Shown here piece by piece: positions 7,030 through 12,765 of a DNA stretch of 12,765 nt; positions within the stretch are counted from its first letter, which is position 1; each line of letters opens with the position of its first letter. Below the pieces are notes generated by a model, which worked only from the letters and a program-made list of their open reading frames with translations, did no database searches and was not told the origin of the DNA. The stretch comes from Actinomycetes bacterium (GTDB lineage: Bacteria > Actinomycetota > Thermoleophilia > Solirubrobacterales > 70-9): positions 1 to 12,765 of the forward strand of contig JAEZIQ010000002.1 in assembly GCA_023436605.1 (NCBI GenBank), written 5' to 3'. Made by a program: the position numbers and the translations under genes.

Positions 7030-7473
7030 CGCATTGCTGCCAACGGCGAGGGTTGCTACCGCTCCCAGAGCGAAAAACGGGGCCAATGGCAGGGCCGTCT
7101 CAGCCGGCGGCAACCGCCTGCCGAGAGAGACGAGCACGCCGGCCAAACCGGCCAGGCCGAGGCCGACCGCCAGTGCGATCCAGACCGTCTGACCCAGATA
7201 TACGCCAATCACCCCGGCCAGTTTGACGTCACCCATGCCCATGCCCTCCGGCTTGGTGAGCGCAGCCGCCATGAAGGGCGAAGCGGCAAACGCGCCAGCG
7301 ATCAGCGCCGGAACGAAACTGCCCCCGGCTGCCGCCAGCCCCAGCCCGGCCAGGGCCGCCAACGCGACCAGCCAGTTCGGAATCACCCGGCTGCGCAGAT
7401 CGGTCACCGAGGCAATCGCCAGGGTGATCAACAGCAGGACGGTGGCGGGGGTCTGGAGGGACGCTTGGGCCAT
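7021..7473 (-). CDS. Short A24-family prepilin peptidase
   Basis: A 150-aa very hydrophobic protein, the size of the stand-alone TadV/CpaA-type leader peptidases, which lack the N-terminal methyltransferase domain of PilD. The two catalytic aspartates of the A24 aspartyl proteases are visible: Asp25 in TDLRSRVIPNW and Asp82 in GMGMGDVKL, with the conserved glycines before the second. About five membrane segments are likely (10-24, 34-50, 53-72, 86-117, 128-147). It would cleave the leader of type IV or Tad/Flp prepilins at the inner face of the membrane. No pilin, ATPase or other pilus gene is in the window, so its substrates are encoded elsewhere. ATG at 7473 is preceded by AGGG at 7484-7481, 7 nt away. 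The gene is in the same direction as the HxlR gene downstream, which has its own likely promoter. Confidence 0.88.
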   Translation of the reverse strand: MAQASLQTPATVLLLITLAIASVTDLRSRVIPNWLVALAALAGLGLAAAGGSFVPALIAGAFAASPFMAAALTKPEGMGMGDVKLAGVIGVYLGQTVWIALAVGLGLAGLAGVLVSLGRRLPPAETALPLAPFFALGAVATLAVGSNALQ

Positions 7474-7516
7474 GCCCCCACCCTGCCGGGAAAAACCTCA
7501 CACGTGGCTCTACCAG

Positions 7517-7531
7517 TGCAAAACCTTTGCA
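7517..7531. repeat. Small palindrome upstream of prepilin peptidase
   Basis: TGCAAA-acc-TTTGCA is a perfect 6-bp inverted repeat with a 3-nt loop, 44 bp upstream of the prepilin peptidase start. It could be an operator or a small leader hairpin. I see no convincing promoter boxes in 7474-7575, and nothing tRNA-like. Confidence 0.4.
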
Positions 7532-7575
7532 ACAGAACCGACCTGCGTCCACCAGGGCGGGGCTGGCGAGGATAC

Positions 7576-7631
7576 CCACAGAAAAAAGGCCGGCGACAGT
7601 ACCTGGTACTTGAGCCGGCCTTTTTCTGTGG
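7576..7631. terminator. Strong bidirectional intrinsic terminator after rpoD
   Basis: A long inverted repeat pairs 7576-7594 with 7614-7631. On each strand the core GCCGGCC is followed by a T run (6 T leftward, 5 T rightward) and then CTGTGG; one unpaired A is the only defect. The loop carries a second perfect palindrome, AGTAC-ctg-GTACT (7598-7610), which could extend the stem across a 3x3 internal loop. Leftward it lies about 33 bp after the rpoD stop and would end that transcript cleanly before the prepilin peptidase gene. Confidence 0.9.
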
Positions 7632-7663
7632 TACTGACGAAGTCAGCGTCGTCCTGGGTGGAC

Positions 7664-8767
7664 TCAGGTAGCTTCGCGGAGCTTCTGGGCCTCGTTCAGG
7701 CTCTGAAGCTTCTTCAGCGACTGGTTCTCGATCTGGCGGATCCGCTCGCGGGTCACGTTGAAGGTGCGCCCGACCTCGTCGAGGGTGCGGGGATGCTCGC
7801 CGCCGAGTCCGTAACGGAGCTCGAGCACGCGGCGTTCGCGGTAGGAGAGGTTCTCCAGCGATTCCTTCAGCGCTTCCTTGGTCAGCAGGTCGGCGGCCCG
7901 GTCGAACGGCGACTCGGCCTTCTCGTCGGCGATGAACTGACCGAACTCGGACTCTTCCTCGTCGCCGACCGGCTTCTCCAGCGAGACCGGAGACTGGGCG
8001 GAACGCTTGATCGAGTCAACTTCCTCGGGATCGATGCCGGTTACTTCGGCGATCTCCTCCGGGGTGGGTTCACGGCCCAGCTCGGTGACCAGCTTGCGCT
8101 CGGCGCGGCCGATCTTGTTCAGCTTCTCGACGACGTGGACCGGAATACGGATGGTCCGAGCCTTGTCGGCGAGGGCACGGGCGATCGCCTGACGGATCCA
8201 CCAGGTCGCGTAGGTCGAGAACTTGAATCCCTTGCGGTAATCGAATTTCTCGGCCGCACGGACCAGGCCGAGGGTGCCTTCCTGAATCAGGTCGAGGAAA
8301 GGCAGGCCCTGGTTGCGGTAGTTCTTGGCGATCGAGACGACGAGCCGGAGGTTCGACTCGACCATCTTCTGCTTGGCGTCGAGGTCGCCACGTTCGATCC
8401 GCTTGGCGAGATCGACCTCTTCCTGGGCGGTCAGCAGGCGAACCTTGCCGATGTCCTTGAGGAAGAGCTGCAGCGAATCGGTGGTCATGTCCGGCTTGAG
8501 GTCGAGCGCCTCCTTCTTGCGGCGGCGGCCGCGACGGCCGTCGGAGCGCTCGTTCTCGGCCGAAGTCTTCTGAGCCGGGTCGACATCTTCGACCAGCTCG
8601 ATCCCCTGCTTCTCGATGTGACCGTAAAGATCTTCGACGTCGGATTCGTCGAGGTCGACCTCGGCCACAGCAGTGGCAACATCACCAAAAGTGAGGACGC
8701 CGAGCTGCTGACCCCGGTTGACGAGGGTCTTTACTTCTTCTAGTTCCTGGAGTTCGGCTACAAGCAT
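7664..8767 (-). CDS. rpoD: Primary RNA polymerase sigma factor RpoD/SigA
   Basis: A 367-aa sigma-70 factor, the housekeeping specificity subunit of RNA polymerase. Region 1.1 is present but short (about 10-60, VNRGQQLGVLTFGDVATAV), followed by a basic stretch GRRGRRRKK near 77-85. Region 1.2 is at about 96-130 (DSLQLFLKDIGKVRLLTAQEE). Region 2 includes SNLRLVVSIAKNYRNQGLPFLDLIQEG and the -10 recognition helix around FSTYATWWIRQAI. Region 3 carries RTIRIPVHVVEKLNK, and region 4.2 contains the -35 helix RTLDEVGRTFNVTRERIRQI. Region 1.1 and the full region 4 mark a primary rather than an alternative sigma. The start is ATG at 8767 (MLVAELQELEEV), with AGGGA at 8776-8772 about 4 nt upstream; an in-frame ATG at 8800 is less likely. 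The gene is monocistronic, with its own promoter and terminator. Confidence 0.97.
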   Translation of the reverse strand: MLVAELQELEEVKTLVNRGQQLGVLTFGDVATAVAEVDLDESDVEDLYGHIEKQGIELVEDVDPAQKTSAENERSDGRRGRRRKKEALDLKPDMTTDSLQLFLKDIGKVRLLTAQEEVDLAKRIERGDLDAKQKMVESNLRLVVSIAKNYRNQGLPFLDLIQEGTLGLVRAAEKFDYRKGFKFSTYATWWIRQAIARALADKARTIRIPVHVVEKLNKIGRAERKLVTELGREPTPEEIAEVTGIDPEEVDSIKRSAQSPVSLEKPVGDEEESEFGQFIADEKAESPFDRAADLLTKEALKESLENLSYRERRVLELRYGLGGEHPRTLDEVGRTFNVTRERIRQIENQSLKKLQSLNEAQKLREAT

Positions 8768-8810
8768 CTTGTCCCTATCTGGTATTCCCGGTGGCGGCAA
8801 TCAATAACCC

Positions 8811-8841
8811 GTCAGCCCGGAATAAGAGGGGTCCGGGTGAC
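8811..8841 (-). other. Hairpin in the rpoD 5' leader
   Basis: gtcagcccgga (8811-8821) and tccgggtgac (8832-8841) pair as a 10-bp stem with one bulged base and a 10-nt loop. It lies 44-74 nt upstream of the rpoD start, inside the predicted leader. No T run follows on the leftward strand, so it is not an obvious attenuator. In RNA the loop reads CCCCUCUUAU, which is pyrimidine-rich and could pair weakly with a purine-rich ribosome site. Confidence 0.55.
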
Positions 8842-8941
8842 AGACGACTTTCATTTGGATCACTCGTCAAGATCCACGTGCTCGGTTTTTGCGGAGCAGG
8901 AAAAGCCGCCGCCATCTCAAAGTGGTCAAACGAGTGAACGG

Positions 8942-8970
8942 ATAATAGCCACTTCACTAAGTAAAGTCAA
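8942..8970 (-). promoter_or_regulatory. Sigma-70 promoter of rpoD
   Basis: Read leftward, TTGACT (8970-8965), a 17-bp spacer and TATTAT (8947-8942) make a near-consensus housekeeping promoter. The start point would be near 8935, giving a leader of about 165 nt before the ATG at 8767. The -35 lies only 50 bp from the start of the divergent BrkB gene. I find no equally good promoter for that gene on the plus strand. Confidence 0.8.
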
Positions 8971-9019
8971 GTGGTCGTGATCCTGGGTACTTCATACTCA
9001 AGAAACGCACCCTGGCCCC

Positions 9020-10129
9020 ATGAGTTGCACCAACTGTGACGAAAATCATCCAGAGCATCCCAACGATGCTCCGCTTCCCCTCTCCGAGCAATGGAAGCAC
9101 CTCCACTGGCTGCAGGCCTTCTGGACCAGGGCCTGGCGCGAGAACATCACCGGCCTTTCGGGCATGGTCGCCTACAACCTCATGCTGGCGATTTTCCCTT
9201 TTGCCTTCCTCGTGCTCTTCATCTTCTCCCAGGTGCTTCAGATCGAGGGCGTCGAGGCCGGCATCGTCGAAGATCTCCAGCGACTCTTCCCGGATGCCGG
9301 CCAGGGCACGCTGAACGACGTCACCTCGGCGATCCGTAACAACTCCGCCACCCTCGGCATCGCGGCCGCGATCGGCTCGCTCTGGATCGGTGCCTCTTTC
9401 TGGGGGTCGATGGACACCGCCTTCTGCCGGATCTACCACGTCGAATGTCGTGGCTGGTGGGAACAGAAGCGCTTCTCGCTCGGCATGCTCGTGGTGGTCA
9501 CGATCTTCCTGCTGGGCAGCGTCCTGCTCCCTGCCCTCGAGGGCGCGCTGATCCGCCAGACCGACAATCTTCCCTTCGGCCTGAACGAGGTCCAGAACCT
9601 CGACAACGCGGTCGTGTGGGGGATAACGATCATTCTCAATTTCACCGTCGCGGCCGTGATCTATTGGGCCGTGCCCAAGGGCCACATGTCCTGGCGGGCG
9701 GTCTGGCCGGGAGCCCTGTTCACGACCCTGGTCGCCTTCCTGGCCAACTTCCTCTTCCCGATCTACCTGACCAACGTCTCGACCCTGAACCGTTTCGGCT
9801 CGACCATCGGGTTCATTCTGATCGCGCTGTTCTGGTTCTACCTGGTCGCCCTGACGATGCTGGCCGGAGCGGTGATCAATTCACTGCGACACGAGTACCA
9901 CGACACGGGACGGCTGCCCTACGGGATCCTCAGCCGGGCCCAGCTCCTGGAACGACTTCAGGAGGAGGAAGAAAAGGCGGTCCAGCAGACCATGGCCGAG
10001 CCCTACCGCTCGCTGATGCTGGGCGAGCCGTGGCCCGAGCAGCGGGAGCAGAAGGGCGAATCCGGCGCGGACGATGCCGGCGAGGCGGAGACCAAGGTGA
10101 TTCCACTCCGTCGCCGCAAGTCCCGCTAG
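9020..10129 (+). CDS. YihY/BrkB family integral membrane protein
   Basis: A 369-aa inner membrane protein with the six-segment YihY/BrkB layout: helices near 50-74, 111-130, 153-175, 198-217, 227-248 and 260-287. Family landmarks are the amphipathic entry SGMVAYNLMLAIFPF, the GSLWIGASFWGSMDTAFCRIYHV segment, the W-A-V-P-K-G loop (216-221) and the GFILIALFWFYLVALTMLAGAVINSL last helix. The N-terminal 40 residues carry an MSCTNCDE cysteine pair, and the C-terminal 80 residues are charged and probably cytoplasmic (coiled-coil-like LLERLQEEEEKAVQQ, then basic RRRKSR). The family's molecular role is not settled; the old RNase BN label is known to be wrong. ATG at 9020 has no evident ribosome site, so initiation may be leaderless. 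The stop codon is directly followed by the ATG of the next gene. Confidence 0.92.
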   Translation: MSCTNCDENHPEHPNDAPLPLSEQWKHLHWLQAFWTRAWRENITGLSGMVAYNLMLAIFPFAFLVLFIFSQVLQIEGVEAGIVEDLQRLFPDAGQGTLNDVTSAIRNNSATLGIAAAIGSLWIGASFWGSMDTAFCRIYHVECRGWWEQKRFSLGMLVVVTIFLLGSVLLPALEGALIRQTDNLPFGLNEVQNLDNAVVWGITIILNFTVAAVIYWAVPKGHMSWRAVWPGALFTTLVAFLANFLFPIYLTNVSTLNRFGSTIGFILIALFWFYLVALTMLAGAVINSLRHEYHDTGRLPYGILSRAQLLERLQEEEEKAVQQTMAEPYRSLMLGEPWPEQREQKGESGADDAGEAETKVIPLRRRKSR

Positions 10130-10747
10130 ATGAGCGTCCGGATCGAGCTCATGCCGGACCCGGTGCGACGGGGGCTGGCCAAAAGCGGCGGCATCACCTG
10201 CGAGCAGGAGGCCCTGATCACGGTTGACCGCGCGACCTTCGAGGCGATCTGGACCCCTTCCACCCTCGAGCTTCTTGCCCGCTCCTACTGGGATTTCATC
10301 CGCCGCCGGACCCTGGGCGCGATCCGCGTCGCTTACCGGGGGGAAGAGCCGATCGTCGCCCTGTTCGGCCGGATCCCGTTGTTGCGGTTCCGCGCTCCCC
10401 ACTTCTCGACCGGCGATCGCGAGGCGTCCGTCCAGTGGCCGATCGAGAAGGGGCTGCTGGTGTCCCGCGAAGGTCGGGGACAGGGGTACCTGCGCATCGC
10501 CGTTGACCGCGAAGCGGGTAGTTCGGCCGAGTGCCCCCAACTCCGGGTGTCCTCGACGGTCTCCAACTTCTACCCCTGGATCCGTGGGACCGGATGGTTC
10601 GCACGGACCGGCACCTGGATCTACTCCCAGACCCAGCTGCGGATCCACATCACCGTCACCCGGGGGTTCCTGCGCTCGCTCGACGAGATCCCCGACGAAG
10701 TGCTTCGGCGCGGGGTCGGGCCTCAGGCTCCGGACTCGAGTTCCTGA
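10130..10747 (+). CDS. Conserved-looking protein of unknown function, coupled to BrkB gene
   Basis: A 205-aa soluble protein that I do not recognise. There is no signal peptide and no membrane segment. The N-terminal third looks helical (VDRATFEAIW, TLELLARSYWDFIRRR). The rest alternates short beta strands with turns (EEPIVALFGRIPLLRFRAPHF, GYLRIAVDR, LRVSSTVSNFYPWIRG) and ends in a helix (RGFLRSLDEIPDEVLRRG). Such a small alpha/beta-sheet layout would fit a ligand-binding fold of the SRPBCC or DUF2867 sort, but that is a guess from pattern only. Its ATG abuts the TAG of the BrkB gene, so the two are co-translated and may work together. The last 25 bp overlap the 3' end of the convergent SDR gene. 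Codon use matches the neighbours. Confidence 0.8.
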   Translation: MSVRIELMPDPVRRGLAKSGGITCEQEALITVDRATFEAIWTPSTLELLARSYWDFIRRRTLGAIRVAYRGEEPIVALFGRIPLLRFRAPHFSTGDREASVQWPIEKGLLVSREGRGQGYLRIAVDREAGSSAECPQLRVSSTVSNFYPWIRGTGWFARTGTWIYSQTQLRIHITVTRGFLRSLDEIPDEVLRRGVGPQAPDSSS

Positions 10748-11634
10748 ACCGCCCGCTTCATCGCTTCCGCCAGTCCGATCGGTTCCAGGTCGAAGAGTTC
10801 CATGCCGGAGGGGTCACGGACCACGGTTTCGGTGGAAAGCCCCTCGACGAGCGGACGGGCCACTCCGGTGTCGACCGGAGTCACCAGGCCGATCCAGAGT
10901 GACGAGAGCTTCGGGGTAAGCAGAGGCACACCGATCCGGAGCGGGGGGCGTCTGTCCATCGCGCGGGCCATCTCGTCCATCATGCCCCCGTAGGTCGTCA
11001 CGTCGGGTCCGCCGATCTCGATTTCCCGGGAACCCTCGAGATCGCGAGCTCTGGCCAGGTACTCGACCACGTCGTCGATCGCAATCGGCTGGGTCCGGAT
11101 CGAGGTCCAGCGGGGGGTGACCATGGCCGGCAGCCTTCGAACCAGCCAGTAGATCGTCTGGAACGATTCGCTGCCGGATCCGACGACCACCGCAGCCCGG
11201 ATGTAGGTCAGGTCCACCCCGGTCGAGCCGAGCGCCTCGGCCGTGGCGTGCCGGGACTGGAGATGGCGCGAACCGCCCTCACCCAGTCCGCCCAGATAGA
11301 CGATCCGTTCGACGCCGGTTTCGGCCGCGGCCTCGGCGAAATTCGTCGCGGCCTCGAGGTCGGTTTCGGCGAAGTCGGTGGTCGCTCCCCGTCCCATCGA
11401 GTGAACGAGGTAGTAGGCGACCCGGGCACCGGCAAGAGCCCAGCGCAGTGACGCAGGGTCGAGCACATCGCCCTTGACGACCTCACAGCCGGCCGCTTCG
11501 AGATCCCGGGCCTTCTCCGGATTCCGGGCCAGACAGCGCACCGGAAGGTCTTCCCGGGCCAGCCTTTTGGACAGCAGGCGTCCTATGTAGCCAGTCGATC
11601 CGGCTACAAGGGCCAGCTCAGCCGTAGAGACCAC
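10723..11634 (-). CDS. Atypical SDR / NmrA-like NAD(P)-binding protein
   Basis: A 303-aa Rossmann-fold protein. The N-terminus carries AGSTGYIGRLLSKRL with the GxxGxxG pattern (Gly12, Gly15, Gly18). RCLARNPEK (33-41) follows at the end of strand two, where the arginines favour NADP(H), and GDVLDP (55-60) comes after it. Downstream are AYYLVHSM, RIVYLGGLG and YIRAAVVVGSGSESFQ, typical of the NmrA/NDUFA9-like atypical SDRs. The usual YxxxK catalytic pair is not evident, so it may be a sensor, chaperone or non-classical reductase; the substrate is unknown. The start is GTG at 11634, inside the 3' end of glpX (17-bp overlap), so translation is coupled to it. The 3' end overlaps the convergent unknown gene by 25 bp. 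Confidence 0.88.
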   Translation of the reverse strand: MVSTAELALVAGSTGYIGRLLSKRLAREDLPVRCLARNPEKARDLEAAGCEVVKGDVLDPASLRWALAGARVAYYLVHSMGRGATTDFAETDLEAATNFAEAAAETGVERIVYLGGLGEGGSRHLQSRHATAEALGSTGVDLTYIRAAVVVGSGSESFQTIYWLVRRLPAMVTPRWTSIRTQPIAIDDVVEYLARARDLEGSREIEIGGPDVTTYGGMMDEMARAMDRRPPLRIGVPLLTPKLSSLWIGLVTPVDTGVARPLVEGLSTETVVRDPSGMELFDLEPIGLAEAMKRAVQELESGA

Positions 11635-12631
11635 CCGTTACTTCACGCAGCTTGGCGCGGTCGTGGCGGGCGCCGACCTTGCGGACGGTACCGGAGCGGG
11701 ACCGCATGACCAGAGACTCGGTCGTCGCGTAGCCGCGGTGACGGCGGACGCCGTCGAGCAGGTCGCCATCGGTGACGCCGGTGGCGGCGAAGAAGACGTC
11801 GTTGCCGCTGACCAGGTCGTTCGAGGTGAGTACGCGGTCGAGGTCGTAGCCGGCGTCGATCGCCGCCTGGCGTTCCTCGTCGTTGCGGGGCCAGAGCTTG
11901 CCGATGATCTCGCCGCCGAGGCACTTGATCGCGGCGGCCGCGAGCACACCTTCCGGGGTGCCGCCGATACCCCAGAGCAGGTCGATTCCGGTGTCGTCGG
12001 AGACGGCCAGAAGTGCCGCCTGCACGTCGCCGTCGGTGATGAAGCGGATCGTCGCGCCGGCCTCGCGGATCTCCTTGACGGTTTCCTCGTGACGCGGGCG
12101 ATCGAGGATGGTCAGGGTGACCTCTTCAGGACCGCCGCCCTTGCGTTCGCCGATCTTGCGGATCACTTCGCCGATCGGCTCGTCGAAGGTGAGCAGGTCG
12201 GCGAACTCGGCGGAGGTGGCCAGCTTCTCCATGTAGACGCAGGGGCCGGGGTCGAACATGGTGCCGCGCTCGGCCAGGGCGATCACCGCGAGGGCGCCAC
12301 CGAAGCCGCGGGCGGTCAGGGTCGTGCCCTCCAGCGGGTCGACCGCGATGTCGACCACGGGCGGGCTGCCGTCGCCGATCTTCTCGCCGTTGTAGAGCAT
12401 CGGCGCCTCGTCCTTCTCGCCTTCGCCGATCACCACGATGCCGTCCATCGGGACCGTGTCGAGCAGGATCCGCATCGCGTCGACGGCGGCACCGTCGGCC
12501 GAGTTCTTGTCACCCCGTCCTATCCACCGCGATGCGGCCAGGGCCGCCGATTCGGTGACGCGAACCAGCTCGAGAGCCAGGTTGCGGTCGGGCTTTGATC
12601 CGGATCGAACATCGTGCGAGATAACACCCAT
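11618..12631 (-). CDS. glpX: Fructose-1,6-bisphosphatase class II
   Basis: A 337-aa cytosolic enzyme that hydrolyses fructose 1,6-bisphosphate to fructose 6-phosphate, the committed step of gluconeogenesis. It belongs to the lithium-sensitive phosphatase superfamily and uses divalent metal. Visible motifs are GRGDKNSADGAAVDAMR (38-54), VIGEGEKDEAPML (67-79), the metal-binding DPLEGT (98-103) and GIGGTPEGV (221-229). By spacing, Asp46, Glu70, Asp98 and Glu101 correspond to the known acidic site residues of E. coli GlpX. Length and motif order are normal, so it should be active. Actinobacteria commonly rely on this class alone. The start is ATG at 12631 (MGVISHDVRS) with no clear ribosome site. 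It overlaps the downstream SDR gene by 17 bp and is its likely operon leader. Confidence 0.96.
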   Translation of the reverse strand: MGVISHDVRSGSKPDRNLALELVRVTESAALAASRWIGRGDKNSADGAAVDAMRILLDTVPMDGIVVIGEGEKDEAPMLYNGEKIGDGSPPVVDIAVDPLEGTTLTARGFGGALAVIALAERGTMFDPGPCVYMEKLATSAEFADLLTFDEPIGEVIRKIGERKGGGPEEVTLTILDRPRHEETVKEIREAGATIRFITDGDVQAALLAVSDDTGIDLLWGIGGTPEGVLAAAAIKCLGGEIIGKLWPRNDEERQAAIDAGYDLDRVLTSNDLVSGNDVFFAATGVTDGDLLDGVRRHRGYATTESLVMRSRSGTVRKVGARHDRAKLREVTGGLYG

Positions 12632-12652
12632 GCGCGGGAGGCTACTCGCCCG

Positions 12653-12664
12653 CGAGAAATCTCG
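12653..12664. repeat. Small palindrome upstream of glpX
   Basis: CGAGA-aa-TCTCG is a 5-bp inverted repeat centred about 27 bp upstream of the glpX start. It could be an operator for a dimeric regulator. No -10 or -35 boxes are evident beside it. Confidence 0.35.
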
Positions 12665-12676
12665 GCTCCCGGAACA

Positions 12677-12758
12677 CGGTGGGTCGGATTTCCGGTCGAC
12701 CAACCGGGTTTCCGACCCACCACCCCGGCCGCAGTTTGCGGTGGGTCGGATTTCCGGT
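12677..12758. repeat. Three alternating copies of GGTGGGTCGGA upstream of glpX
   Basis: Two perfect 20-bp direct copies of CGGTGGGTCGGATTTCCGGT lie at 12677-12696 and 12739-12758. Between them an inverted copy of the 11-bp core (TCCGACCCACC, 12711-12721) can pair with either neighbour. The left hairpin (12678-12688 with 12711-12721) can gain an inner 5-bp stem, CCGGT/ACCGG (12692-12696 with 12703-12707). The right alternative pairs 12711-12721 with 12740-12750. The cluster begins 46 bp upstream of glpX and may continue past the window. I saw no other copy in the window. It could be a REP-like element, a leader switch or an operator array. Confidence 0.75.
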
Positions 12759-12765
12759 GCCACTG

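Noticed and set aside
7500..7575. Possible tRNA-like segment upstream of the prepilin peptidase
   Set aside because: No acceptor stem, anticodon loop or T-loop consensus could be assembled; only a 6-bp palindrome is present.
6907..7671. 254-aa plus-strand frame across the prepilin peptidase gene and the terminator
   Set aside because: It reads through a strong terminator and a promoter, and is antisense to a gene with both catalytic aspartates.
7223..8743. 506-aa plus-strand frame antisense to rpoD
   Set aside because: rpoD is certain on the minus strand, and the plus-strand product is a low-complexity shadow that also crosses the terminator.
11663..12598. 311-aa plus-strand frame antisense to glpX
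   Set aside because: It is the shadow of a well-conserved enzyme and has no domain of its own.

Overview
The window is high-GC, gene-dense DNA with strongly GC-biased third codon positions. It most likely comes from a chromosome of a deep-branching actinobacterium of the Thermoleophilia / Solirubrobacterales type. Three things point there: a tandem pair of ArsA/Get3-like ATPases of the actinobacterial type, a secreted delta-60/RTX repeat protein, and a primary sigma factor with a very short N-terminal region. The taxonomic call is inference, since no rRNA or other phylogenetic marker was compared. There is no rRNA, tRNA, CRISPR array, transposase, integrase or phage gene, so this looks like a core region rather than a mobile island.

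Layout from left to right. At the left edge the first 79 codons of a Pro/Ala-rich protein run leftward off the window (1-238). Head to head with it are two translationally coupled ArsA/Get3-type ATPase genes (239-1207 and 1207-2358), resembling the mycobacterial Rv3679/Rv3680 pair. A hairpin (2421-2458) separates them from a convergent 595-aa protein (2488-4275). That protein has an Apea-like HEPN domain whose RNase motif looks degenerate, and an acidic disordered tail. Divergent from it is a secreted 720-aa delta-60 repeat plus RTX repeat protein (4399-6561). It is convergent with an HxlR-family regulator (6569-6916). A short stand-alone prepilin peptidase (7021-7473) lies just upstream of the regulator on the same strand.

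The right half holds housekeeping genes. rpoD, the primary sigma factor (7664-8767), is read leftward from a near-consensus promoter with a leader of about 165 nt, and ends at a very strong bidirectional terminator. Divergent from it is a YihY/BrkB membrane protein (9020-10129), followed without a gap by a 205-aa protein of unknown function (10130-10747). That gene overlaps by 25 bp the end of a convergent two-gene unit: glpX, the class II fructose-1,6-bisphosphatase (11618-12631), and an atypical NAD(P)-binding SDR protein (10723-11634). A cluster of alternating 11-bp repeats lies upstream of glpX at the right edge.

The genes do not form one pathway. The most promising material for new biology is the HEPN-like protein with its acidic tail, the unknown gene coupled to the BrkB gene, the structured rpoD leader, the repeat cluster upstream of glpX, and the asymmetric ATPase pair in which one subunit lacks the signature lysine.
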